32,424 bases of DNA, from NCBI RefSeq assembly GCF_000143415.4, contig NW_003314313.1, forward strand, positions 1,409,605 through 1,442,028, given 5' to 3'. Each line of letters opens with the position of its first letter. Position 1 is the stretch's first letter. Positions 1 through 8,583 of this stretch are shown piece by piece. Made by a program: the position numbers and the translations under genes. The stretch is from Selaginella moellendorffii (lineage: Eukaryota; Streptophyta; Lycopodiopsida; Selaginellales; Selaginellaceae). Under the pieces are notes generated by a model. It had not been told where the DNA came from. It was given only the letters and a program-made list of their open reading frames with translations, and searched no databases.

Positions 1-91
1 CTGGATCCCATCAGACCTCCAAAGTTAAGCGTCCCTGGGCTTGAATAGTACTGGGCTGGGTGACCACCCGGGAAGTCCAAGTGACCTCCTC
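1..91 (+). rRNA. 5S ribosomal RNA gene, 5' end cut by window
   Basis: This is the 3' three-quarters of a 5S rRNA gene, the Pol III-transcribed RNA of the large ribosomal subunit. The universal core is easy to read: GGATCCCATCAGA near position 3, the A-box part AAGTTAAGCG at about 23-32, and the C-box region GTACTGGGCTGGGTGACC at about 49-66. A T-run terminator follows directly. Comparison with the inverted complete copy at 21521-21638 shows that 27 bases of the 5' end lie outside the window. It is on the same strand as the 18S at 11773, which means 5S is linked inside the 18S-26S spacer. It looks intact over the visible part. Confidence 0.93.
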
Positions 92-104
92 TTTTTGTTT
101 TTTT
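92..104 (+). terminator. Pol III T-run terminator of 5S
   Basis: TTTTTG followed by seven T residues lies immediately after the last 5S bases. Four or more T residues on the sense strand terminate RNA polymerase III. The same run follows the minus-strand 5S copy. Confidence 0.85.
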
Positions 105-348
105 CCTTACAAGTCATTTATTTTTGTAAGATCACTGTTTTAATATATAAACTTTGAGTATTTTTCCATAGCATATAAGTGTATGGTCCTTAAATACTAC
201 TTACAATTGTCAATGTAAGGTGTGTTTGCCAAATTGTGTCATTAGTTAGTTATTAACTAGGATATAAGTCACAAAGAATGTGTTGTGACTGTCACCACGT
301 GGCATGGCAAGCAAGTCCAAACATATGTATTTCACATGGCATACAAGG
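105..348. other. AT-rich spacer between 5S and the retroelement insertion
   Basis: AT-rich spacer with no gene. It is present again, inverted and nearly identical, at 21264-21507. One G-box (CCACGTGGCATGG) lies near 297-309. It ends at the ACGCT target site of the family-1 LTR element. Confidence 0.7.
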
Positions 349-353
349 ACGCT
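349..353. repeat. Target-site duplication ACGCT, left copy
   Basis: ACGCT abuts the TG end of the LTR fragment at 354 and recurs directly after the CA end of the LTR at 7840 (7841-7845). A 5-bp direct repeat bordering TG...CA ends is the signature of LTR-retrotransposon integration. It marks the outer limits of the inserted DNA. Confidence 0.85.
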
Positions 354-747
354 TGTCGCGCATGTGACTTCGGGTATCGAAAGTTACCTGTCGACTAGTC
401 CTTACGGACACTCTTACCTTACTGCCACGATGGCAGGAGGTCGGTATTGCTGGACCCTTTATCAGTCCCTCTTGTGCTAGTGGAGTTAACTGGGCATTTC
501 GAGTGTACTTAGACCGGACGAGCATAAAGACGGAATTCCTACGTGTTATTAGCTAAGCATACTTAGCCCGGTAAGGAGTTCCCGTCTCGTTTTGTCTTGC
601 ACTGGCTAGTGACAAGAACCCTCGCGTATTGAGATTGGTCCCTCAATATCGCTACATGATAGCTTACCGTGTCTGCCAAACACCCTCGCTATCATGCCCT
701 TTGTGTTAGTCTCATTTCGGTCCCAAATGCTATTTATGGAAAGTGTC
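354..747 (+). mobile_element. Family-1 LTR, 5' 394 bp only (truncated)
   Basis: Begins TGTCGCGCATGTGACTTCGG and is almost identical to the first 394 bp of the full LTR at 877-2024. It carries the ACGCT target duplication on its left. It stops at AGTGTC (742-747) and switches to reverse-complemented host spacer, so the second two-thirds of this LTR are lost. Confidence 0.85.
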
Positions 748-876
748 ACGAGACGACTCCTAGGAGCGGATGACACGTGGCACACTGTTCATGCCATGTA
801 ACATGTGCCGTTTTTAGTGGTTTTTCAAGGTAAGAGTCACGTGACATATTTCGAGCTTGGTGTCATGGTAGTAAAT
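748..876 (-). repeat. Inverted fragment of rDNA spacer inside the element locus
   Basis: These 129 bp are the reverse complement of host IGS at 9422-9550. Shared AGTGTC at the left join (742-747, matching 9551-9556) points to microhomology-driven joining. On the right it abuts the TG end of a full LTR at 877. Confidence 0.85.
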
Positions 877-1424
877 TGTCGCGCATGTGACTTCGGGTAT
901 CGAAAGTTACCTGTCGACTAGTCCTTACGGACACTCTTACCTTACTGCCACGATGGCAGGAGGTCGGTATTGCTGGACCCTTTATCAGTCCCTCTTGTGC
1001 TAGTGGAGTTAACTGGGCATTTCGAGTGTACTTAGACCGGACGAGCATAAGGACGGAATTCCTACGTGTTATTAGCTAAGCATACTTAGCCCGGTAAGGA
1101 GTTCCCGTCTCGTTTTGTCTTGCACTGGCTAGTGACAAGAACCCTCGCGTATTGAGATTGGTCCCTCAATATCGCTACATGATAGCTTACCGTGTCTGCC
1201 AAACACCCTCGCTATCATGCCCTTTGTGTTAGTCTCATTTCGGTCCCAAATGCTATTTATGGAAAGTGTCCAGATTTGCTCATTTGGCATATCTACGGAA
1301 TGTAGAGATCGGCCTGAACACAATGGTGTTTGTCCCATGTCCAAATTCGCAATCTAAGGACATTCCATATTTAGTAAGTTTCGAGCTTGTCCCAGAGACT
1401 AACTCCTGATACTAAGGGAGGCTT

Positions 1425-1502
1425 GGGGTGAAAGCCCAAAGCGTGTGTTCCTCAAGGGGGGGGGGGGCTGTGGGGGGTTCCAAATGTATAGTAGGGATAG
1501 TG
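1425..1502 (+). promoter_or_regulatory. rDNA-promoter-like module in LTR
   Basis: Starts GGGGTGAAAGCCCAAAGCG, passes through a long G run and CTGTGGGGGGTTCCAAA, and ends at GTATAGTAGGGATAGTG. The core TATAGTAGGG is at 1487-1496. The same module occurs in the host spacer at 9657-9732 and in two other LTR families. Its position inside the LTR and its fixed sense orientation fit a U3/R start region. That it works as a Pol I or Pol II start site is inference. Confidence 0.55.
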
Positions 1503-1891
1503 GGTAGGTCGGGCATGGCCGACCAACCTGAGGCATAGTCTAGCTCCCGCTTGCGTGCCTGTCCTTGTTCTGCGTCCGGCTTGGGTCTAAGCCCAAGTTC
1601 CATTCCATGCTAGCTGGTGGAGTACCCATATCCTCACATTAGGCCACCGGTATGCCGAAATAGCGCCAGACTCCGTTTGGCTCCGTTTTGCGTGCTGGTC
1701 CTGGCATTGGTATGCTGGTTGCTCCAGGACTGTTCCAAGTCGCTCCGGGCTCCTGTCCCTTCGCTCCTTGGGCTATATGCTCGGGAGTTGCTCCGTGGTC
1801 CGGTTCCACCACTCCTTGGCGTCACGCTTGGGAGTTTGGCACCGTTCCTTCGTTCAGTGGCCCAAGGCCCTGAACCTTGGGTTCCTAAGGA

Positions 1892-1938
1892 CACGTGGCA
1901 TGGACACGTGGCATGTGACACGTGGCATCTGTCACGTG
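1892..1938. promoter_or_regulatory. Four G-boxes (CACGTG) near the LTR 3' end
   Basis: CACGTG cores start at 1892, 1905, 1919 and 1933, about 13-14 bp apart, each in the context CACGTGGCA. A further core lies at 2012, next to the LTR end. CACGTGGC is the plant G-box/ABRE recognised by bZIP and bHLH factors. All full family-1 LTRs carry the cluster, and the host spacer satellite at 8584-9116 is built from the same motif. Confidence 0.6.
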
Positions 1939-1971
1939 GCACAAAGAGGGTTTAGGTTCCGCTTCGTGGTG

Positions 1972-2000
1972 TTATCCTATGGTAAATCACCATAGGATAA
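1972..2000. repeat. Perfect 12-bp-stem hairpin in LTR U5 end
   Basis: TTATCCTATGGT, loop AAATC, then ACCATAGGATAA. It is retained in every family-1 LTR 3' end in the window (for example near 5289-5317 and 30889-30917). It lies 24 bp from the LTR terminus, so a role in reverse transcription, dimerisation or 3' processing of the element RNA is possible but unproven. Confidence 0.75.
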
Positions 2001-2024
2001 AGGGTCAAAACCACGTGCGCTACA

Positions 2025-5000
2025 TTTGGTATCAGAGAATGAGTCTCAGCGAGTACTATTCAATGAGATTGGGCAACTAGTCTTGTTGCATACGCAGAGA
2101 TGAAAACGATGATCCGAGTGGGTACACGTTTGGGTGCAAAGGCTTCGCAATTGGTTCCTTGGGTATGGATATTGTTACCTTATTGTACCTTATGATGTGA
2201 GCTTGCGCTTGGGCTCATAGGATGGATTTGAGTTGTTCCGGTAGCACGAGTTTAAGCTTGAGCTCATGAGTGAGGCACATTAGCAACTCGAGGTTACACT
2301 TTGAGTTGGCAGGATTAATGTTAGCCTATCGGTGGTTCCATGAGTTGTTCCATGTACCGCGGGTGAAAGTAAACTTTCCCTGGGTTTGCTATGAGTGGCA
2401 AATAGGCTGGTCCGTAGCTGTTTAGCACGGCACTAGTGGATCCTTCCTAGGCATGATTATAATTGGATCAATCAAGACTGTAGGGAATAGTCTATTGGTT
2501 CAAGTAGTCATGGCTGTGCTCTCTTATAAACTTTTCTTGGATTGAACTGAAGGCAGTGCGAAAGCAAGCTTGAGGTTTGGTCAAAGATGAGACCGAAAAG
2601 AGAGTCATCGAGGATGGAGGATCAAATACGTAAATCATCTTCTCTTCTTGGAGAGATGATTTGCAACGAGGTGTTAACTCATTGCTTGTGTTCACATCAT
2701 GCAATCAAGAGTCCCTACCTTGATGCATATTGGAAGTGATGGTCTTACAAGTGGTGAGTTATGGGATGGATAGTGGTGAAACACTAAACCATTTTGTCTA
2801 GGTTCGCTATTGGAAGACTTGGGTTGCAATGCTCAATTCTTTTCCGGGGAACCTTGCTATTGCTCCTTGAGTAGCTTGGTGTTGGATTAGTGTTGAGTTT
2901 GGTCGGAAAGAGAGTGGCATGACCTTGTTCGTGTTGTGAACAAAAGTTAGTGGTGTTGGGTGTCGTAAACCTCTATTGGTGGAGTGTGGCATTTATGTTG
3001 CATTTTGTCGAATCGAGTTGGCATTTGATACTCACATAAACGTTTGAAGTAATGACATAGGCATTGCTCATTGCATTACTCAATTGATGATCAAGTCATT
3101 GTGATGCTTATATCATATCCATGTGATAAAGAGTAATGCGTTTACGAAGTTGCTTGGGTAAATGATGATCAACCCCAAAGTGGTTGATGGAGAAGCTAGT
3201 CTACTTACACGAAGTAGCATTGTAGTAGCTTTGACTGGATTCTCAATGGTGGTCCATTATGCTAAGCTTAAGTTGGTACCTTGTTTCCTTGAGTTTGCCC
3301 ATTAGGTGTTGGGAATGGGTTGTAGCATTCATTTGCTATAGCTTGTCGGTTGATCCGTTAGCACTTGGAGTAGATTGTTGGATGGAGAAGATGTGTAGTT
3401 GGGGCATTGACATCACTAGCACTTGTGTTAGTGGAAGTGGCATTGTTGATTCGAGTGATGAGGAATTTTCCTTAGAGCTTGATTTTCCATGTCATTTTTC
3501 TTGTTAGTGTTTTGGCTTCACATTGGATCTTGAAGGTGATTGAAGAAGAGTGTTAGTGCAATATGGATATCCGAAGATGTGGTCTTCGTGATCAAGCCTT
3601 GGATGTTCATTTTGCACTTTGCGGATGTCAGTGTTGGATGTCGGTTATATGGACAAAGATGTTCGATGCTTAAGCATGTTGTTCGATCATGAGAATTTGT
3701 GTTGAGGTGAGCCTATGTGAAGTTGTTGGTAGGAGGTAGTTGGTGAAGTCTTGAAAGTTTGCAATCCTGGACTGAGAGTCATTCTTTATCTAGGATGGGA
3801 AATTTTCCACAAATTTTCTTAGACTTTTCCAATGGCTAATCTATTGATCATTTTGTCCGAAAACCATTCCGTTTTCGTAGGCCAGTACAAACTAGTGAAG
3901 GGGTTGGAGTTGACTTCGGTTAGCTTAGACCTTGGTAGGTAGTTTGTATGATGCAACCCAAAAGGGATGCTGACTTTTGGGGCTAAGGCAATTGAGTTGG
4001 ATAGAGTCTGGAGTTGGTGTAGAAAGGTGGCCGTTGCGCTTTTCTAAGAAAGGTGACCCTTGTGCCTTTCTTTTGTAGCGTTGTGCTTGGTGACAGTTTG
4101 CACCTTGCATTACGTTAGACTCTATGAGAGTAGTGAGCTCTCACTGATCTTGACTTGGTCTTGGTGGCCCTGCACCTTGGCTGAGGATGGTGATGTCCAA
4201 CTTAGTTGTTTGAGGTTGAGATGTTGGTACCCGTACTATAGCTTTGTCTATGAGGAGGTTGTGTACCGATATGAGTCCATCTCATGGTCTTCACTTTAGT
4301 TTCGACTGAGTGTTGATCACATAGCTAGCCTCTTCAAGGCATGCTCAGAGCTATTGACTAAATGCATTAGTGAGCTTATTGCGGTTGAGTTGGATTCGAG
4401 TGGTCATTTAGTTTGTGCTTGTCTATGAACTTTTATCTCGTACCTGGGGTATTATATTCATGTTGGACAAGTATATAACTCGATGACATGAGTTAGTGTT
4501 CGGGTCTTGTGAAGGCAAGTTGAAGGGCGATTGTTAGTTGCTTTGCGACTAGTGATTACTTGTAGACTTTGTCAAAAAAAGACCGTTGACACTTGCTTTG
4601 CTCGATGATGATTTAGTAGTGGTGGGCTTGCTTTACCGGATGGTGTTGCGGAGGATCGTGTCATTAGGCTGGCGTGGTTTTTCCATGTTGGCATGTCAAT
4701 TCCTTTGTCGATATCATTTGGTTACGTTTGGTCTATAGTGTTGGATTTCATTGAGTCTTGGACGTGGTGATTCACTCCTTGAGGAAGTGTTATCTGTAAC
4801 TGAGTATTGCTGAAGGATTGGTCTCAGATACTAAGTATAGTATCTTCGACTTGGGTTAGCTTGGTTGCTGGAAGGTGAAGGTGATTCACTCTTACTTTCT
4901 TCTAGCTTTGTCCTGATGTTGATGGCATTGAAGTGATGCCTTGTCATTGATATTGTTGATATTGAGATTTGAGTGAAATGAGATATCCTTCCAAGGATTG

Positions 5001-5248
5001 ATATTGAGTTTCATTAGTCTTGATGAAGATAGTGTTGATGATTTGGCTATGGCTTTATGTTATTGGCATTCGTACATTTGTTAGTTAGCAACTATGTTGA
5101 CGTTCAAATGAACTGAGTGGCAAGTTAAGTTAGTTGTGTTCTAGACGAGATTATTTAGTAGGGGTTGAGCTTTGAGCTTTTCCTTGAAAAGTGATTTAGT
5201 CATGGACTATGCTAACTCTACAAGTAGGAGAGTTAGTGATCGATGTTG
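2025..5248 (+). mobile_element. Family-1 internal region (non-coding, 5' and middle part)
   Basis: Collinear with the reverse complement of about 15712-20110 in the other family-1 element, except that the latter carries an extra solo LTR. Every frame is broken into stretches of at most about 80 codons, and I see no zinc knuckle, protease, RT, RNase H or integrase motif. That fits a large retrotransposon derivative (LARD) which depends on enzymes from another element. Similarity to the other copy changes sharply: roughly nine-tenths identical up to about 4115, then essentially identical to 5248. The region ends abruptly; the remaining internal 3' part (equivalent to 13967-15711) is missing. 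Confidence 0.7.
2027..2038 (+). other. Primer-binding site for initiator tRNA-Met
   Basis: TGGTATCAGAGA, two bases after the LTR CA end. It matches 11 of 12 bases of the complement of the plant initiator-methionine tRNA 3' end (TGGTATCAGAGC). This is where minus-strand cDNA synthesis begins. It fixes element orientation as plus. Confidence 0.9.
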
Positions 5249-5264
5249 ATTTGAGTTGTTCAAA
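5249..5264. other. 16-bp filler at internal/LTR junction
   Basis: ATTTGAGTTGTTCAAA separates the internal sequence from the inverted LTR at 5265. The first 13 bases also occur in the internal region near 2225-2237, so it may be copied filler. The identical filler and join recur at 12791-12807, which shows that the junction was duplicated as a unit. Confidence 0.6.
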
Positions 5265-6412
5265 TGTAGCGCACGTGGTTTTGACCCTTTATCCTATGGT
5301 GATTTACCATAGGATAACACCACGAAGCGGAACCTAAACCCTCTTTGTGCCACGTGACAGATGCCACGTGTCACATGCCACGTGTCCATGCCACGTGTCC
5401 TTAGGAACCCAAGGTTCAGGGCCTTGGGCCACTGAACGAAGGAACGGTGCCAAACTCCCAAGCGTGACGCCAAGGAGTGGTGGAACCGGACCACGGAGCA
5501 ACTCCCGAGCATATAGCCCAAGGAGCGAAGGGACAGGAGCCCGGAGCGACTTGGAACAGTCCTGGAGCAACCAGCATACCAATGCCAGGACCAGCACGCA
5601 AAACGGAGCCAAACGGAGTCTGGCGCTATTTCGGCATACCGGTGGCCTAATGTGAGGATATGGGTACTCCACCAGCTAGCATGGAATGGAACTTGGGCTT
5701 AGACCCAAGCCGGACGCAGAACAAGGACAGGCACGCAAGCGGGAGCTAGACTATGCCTCAGGTTGGTCGGCCATGCCCGACCTACCCACTATCCCTACTA
5801 TACATTTGGAACCCCCCACAGCCCCCCCCCCCCCTTGAGGAACACACGCTTTGGGCTTTCACCCCAAGCCTCCCTTAGTATCAGGAGTTAGTCTCTGGGA
5901 CAAGCTCGAAACTTACTAAATATGGAATGTCCTTAGATTGCGAATTTGGACATGGGACAAACACCATTGTGTTCAGGCCGATCTCTACATTCCGTAGATA
6001 TGCCAAATGAGCAAATCTGGACACTTTCCATAAATAGCATTTGGGACCGAAATGAGACTAACACAAAGGGCATGATAGCGAGGGTGTTTGGCAGACACGG
6101 TAAGCTATCATGTAGCGATATTGAGGGACCAATCTCAATACGCGAGGGTTCTTGTCACTAGCCAGTGCAAGACAAAACGAGACGGGACTCCTTACCGGGC
6201 TAAGTATGCTTAGCTAATAACACGTAGGAATTCCGTCCTTATGCTCGTCTGGTCTAAGTACACTCGAAATGCCCAGTTAACTCCACTAGCACAAGAGGGA
6301 CTGATAAAGGGTCCAGCAATACCGACCTCCTGCCATCGTGGCAGTAAGGTAAGAGTGTCCGTAAGGACTAGTCGACAGGTAACTTTCGATACCCGAAGTC
6401 ACATGCGCGACA
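5265..6412 (-). mobile_element. Family-1 full LTR, inverted (3' LTR of a minus-strand copy)
   Basis: A 1,148-bp LTR in the opposite orientation to its neighbours at 877 and 6693. On the minus strand it is preceded by a polypurine tract (6413-6424), so it is a 3' LTR. Its outer end is fused to plus-strand internal sequence instead of a 5-bp duplication. The promoter-like module is at 5787-5864 with core TATAGTAGGG on the minus strand at 5793-5802. Confidence 0.9.
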
Positions 6413-6424
6413 CTCTCCCCCCCT
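6413..6424 (-). other. Polypurine tract of inverted LTR
   Basis: On the minus strand reads AGGGGGGGAGAG directly before the LTR TG end. Polypurine tracts prime plus-strand cDNA synthesis and always abut the 3' LTR. Confidence 0.85.
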
Positions 6425-6513
6425 AGGGAAGATCGACGTCCTCGTCGATGCATACTCGAGTCTAGAATACCGCCAAGGAAACAACTCCATAAAAAGTTCA
6501 CGATACTCACACT

Positions 6514-6692
6514 GTGTCTGAGCTGGTAGCGAATCCGCGTTAGACAAAGAGGTTACCCCCTAACTCATTTAAGTCGGTGCATTTCTCACATAGTGTGAGT
6601 ATCGTGAACTTTTTATGGAGTTGTTTCCTCGGCGGTATTCTAGACTCGAGTATGCATCGACGAGGACGTCGATCTTCCCTAGGGGGGGAGAG
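6514..6692 (+). mobile_element. Family-1 internal 3' end with polypurine tract
   Basis: Plus-strand internal tail leading into the 3' LTR at 6693; matches the reverse complement of 13955-14130. The polypurine tract AGGGGGGGAGAG is at 6681-6692. At 6513/6514 it is joined head-on to the minus-strand tail with little or no microhomology. Confidence 0.82.
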
Positions 6693-7840
6693 TGTCGCGC
6701 ATGTGACTTCGGGTATCGAAAGTTACCTGTCGACTAGTCCTTACGGACACTCTTACCTTACTGCCACGATGGCAGGAGGTCGGTATTGCTGGACCCTTTA
6801 TCAGTCCCTCTTGTGCTAGTGGAGTTAACTGGGCATTTCGAGTGTACTTAGACCGGACGAGCATAAGGACGGAATTCCTACGTGTTATTAGCTAAGCATA
6901 CTTAGCCCGGTAAGGAGTTCCCGTCTCGTTTTGTCTTGCACTGGCTAGTGACAAGAACCCTCGCGTATTGAGATTGGTCCCTCAATATCGCTACATGATA
7001 GCTTACCGTGTCTGCCAAACACCCTCGCTATCATGCCCTTTGTGTTAGTCTCATTTCGGTCCCAAATGCTATTTATGGAAAGTGTCCAGATTTGCTCATT
7101 TGGCATATCTACGGAATGTAGAGATCGGCCTGAACACAATGGTGTTTGTCCCATGTCCAAATTCGCAATCTAAGGACATTCCATATTTAGTAAGTTTCGA
7201 GCTTGTCCCAGAGACTAACTCCTGATACTAAGGGAGGCTTGGGGTGAAAGCCCAAAGCGTGTGTTCCTCAAGGGGGGGGGGGGCTGTGGGGGGTTCCAAA
7301 TGTATAGTAGGGATAGTGGGTAGGTCGGGCATGGCCGACCAACCTGAGGCATAGTCTAGCTCCCGCTTGCGTGCCTGTCCTTGTTCTGCGTCCGGCTTGG
7401 GTCTAAGCCCAAGTTCCATTCCATGCTAGCTGGTGGAGTACCCATATCCTCACATTAGGCCACCGGTATGCCGAAATAGCGCCAGACTCCGTTTGGCTCC
7501 GTTTTGCGTGCTGGTCCTGGCATTGGTATGCTGGTTGCTCCAGGACTGTTCCAAGTCGCTCCGGGCTCCTGTCCCTTCGCTCCTTGGGCTATATGCTCGG
7601 GAGTTGCTCCGTGGTCCGGTTCCACCACTCCTTGGCGTCACGCTTGGGAGTTTGGCACCGTTCCTTCGTTCAGTGGCCCAAGGCCCTGAACCTTGGGTTC
7701 CTAAGGACACGTGGCATGGACACGTGGCATGTGACACGTGGCATCTGTCACGTGGCACAAAGAGGGTTTAGGTTCCGCTTCGTGGTGTTATCCTATGGTA
7801 AATCACCATAGGATAAAGCGTCAAAACCACGTGCGCTACA
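6693..7840 (+). mobile_element. Family-1 full 3' LTR (1,148 bp)
   Basis: Preceded by a polypurine tract and followed by the ACGCT target duplication, so this is the true outer 3' LTR of the insertion. Nearly identical to the copies at 877, 5265, 12807 and 20111. The promoter-like module lies at 7241-7318 with its core at 7303-7312. Transcription starting there would run outward into the host spacer and toward 18S. Confidence 0.92.
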
Positions 7841-7845
7841 ACGCT
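7841..7845. repeat. Target-site duplication ACGCT, right copy
   Basis: Direct repeat of 349-353. Removing everything between the two copies rejoins host spacer sequence. Confidence 0.85.
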
Positions 7846-7874
7846 AAACTCTAACTATGAGAACAAGCCAAAGG

Positions 7875-8075
7875 GCATGCCACGTGTCAATGTGACACAC
7901 ATTGAAAACCATAAAACTCACCAAAGCACATGCCACGTGTCAATGTGGCACACATTGAAAACCATAAAACTCTGAGCACAAACCAAAGTGCATGCCATGT
8001 GTCAATGTGGCACACATTGAAAACCATAAAACTCTATGAGATCAAACCAAAGGCCATGCCACGTGTCAAAATAAA
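7875..8075. repeat. IGS tandem repeat, 53-62 bp units
   Basis: Four tandem units beginning CATGCCACGTGTCAATGTG and, in the first three, ending ATTGAAAACCATAAAACTC; the last unit is shortened. Three of the four carry a G-box core. Repeated at about 30976-31176 in the second spacer copy. The open frames across it are by-products of the repeat. Confidence 0.8.
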
Positions 8076-8091
8076 ACTCGGATATATCCAG

Positions 8092-8580
8092 GGCCAGACA
8101 CATCTGGGGCCCGGCATATCGGGTGCCCGACATGTACGGGGCCCGACATATCGGGTGCCCGACATGTCCGGGGCCCGATATATCGGGGCCCGGACATGTC
8201 TGGGTGCCCGATATGTCCGGGGCCAGACATGTCCGGGGGCCCGACATATCGGGTGCCCGACATGTTCGGGGCCGGAGATATCGGGGCCCGGACATGTCCG
8301 GGGCCCGACGTATTGGGTGCCCGACATGTCCGGGGCCCGATATATCTGGGGCCCGGACATGTCCGGGGCCCGATATATCTGGGGCCCGACATCTCTGGGG
8401 CCCGACATATCGGGTGCCCGACATATCCGGGGCCCGACATGTCCGGGGCCGGATATGTCGGGGCCCGGATATGTCTGGGTGCCCGACATGTCCGGGGCCC
8501 GATATATCTGGGGCCGGACATATCGGGTGCCCGACATATCTGGGGCCCGACATGTCCGGGGCCCGAGATATCCAGGGCCT
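8092..8580. repeat. 17-bp dyad-symmetric satellite in the IGS
   Basis: Around 28 degenerate units of about 17 bp built from GGGGCCCGACATGTCC and variants with GATATATC or GGGTGCCC. Both parts of the unit are self-complementary (GGGCCC; GACATGTC), so the array is a chain of short palindromes. It stays open in several frames on both strands because the unit lacks stop codons, which explains open frames of up to 332 codons. The second copy is at 31193-31681 with the same length. Confidence 0.88.
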
Positions 8581-8583
8581 GAG

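Larger units (their letters stand above)
877..2024 (+). mobile_element. Family-1 full 5' LTR (1,148 bp)
   Basis: Runs from TGTCGCGCATG to GTGCGCTACA; the ends form a short imperfect inverted repeat (TGTCGCGC / GCGCTACA). A primer-binding site follows after 2 bp, which makes this a 5' LTR. Landmarks are a G-rich module with GTATAGTAGGG (1425-1502), a cluster of G-boxes (1892-1938) and a 12-bp-stem hairpin near the 3' end (1972-2000). The five full copies in the window are all exactly or about 1,148 bp and differ at only a few positions. Short open frames on both strands are chance frames and lack any recognisable domain. Confidence 0.92.
354..7840 (+). mobile_element. Family-1 LTR retrotransposon locus, rearranged (composite)
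   Basis: Inserted DNA bounded by the ACGCT duplications. In order it holds a truncated LTR (354-747), an inverted piece of host spacer (748-876), a full 5' LTR (877-2024), primer-binding site (2027-2038), internal sequence (to about 5248), an oppositely oriented LTR (5265-6412), a spacer with two polypurine tracts, and a full 3' LTR (6693-7840). It is not a simple element: about 1.75 kb of the internal 3' part is missing compared with the copy at 12807-21258, and an inverted LTR is embedded. I found no gag, protease, reverse transcriptase, RNase H or integrase in the internal region, so it is non-autonomous. Superfamily cannot be assigned. Confidence 0.85.
5265..7840. repeat. Large inverted repeat: two 1,249-bp arms, 78-bp spacer
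   Basis: Arm 1 is 5265-6513 and arm 2 is 6592-7840; each contains one LTR plus about 100 bp of internal 3' end. The spacer 6514-6591 belongs to the plus-strand element's internal 3' end. The arms appear nearly identical, with one indel and a few substitutions. RNA read through this locus would fold into a hairpin over 1.2 kb long. Confidence 0.88.

Noticed and set aside
1-747. Cassandra-type TRIM element (5S inside an LTR)
   Set aside because: The 5S lies outside the LTR limits set by the TG end and the ACGCT duplication, has its own terminator, and is linked to 18S.
5334-5672. 112- and 102-codon frames repeated in every family-1 LTR
   Set aside because: Two frames overlap on opposite strands within an LTR. 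Their conservation follows from the LTRs being nearly identical, not from coding.
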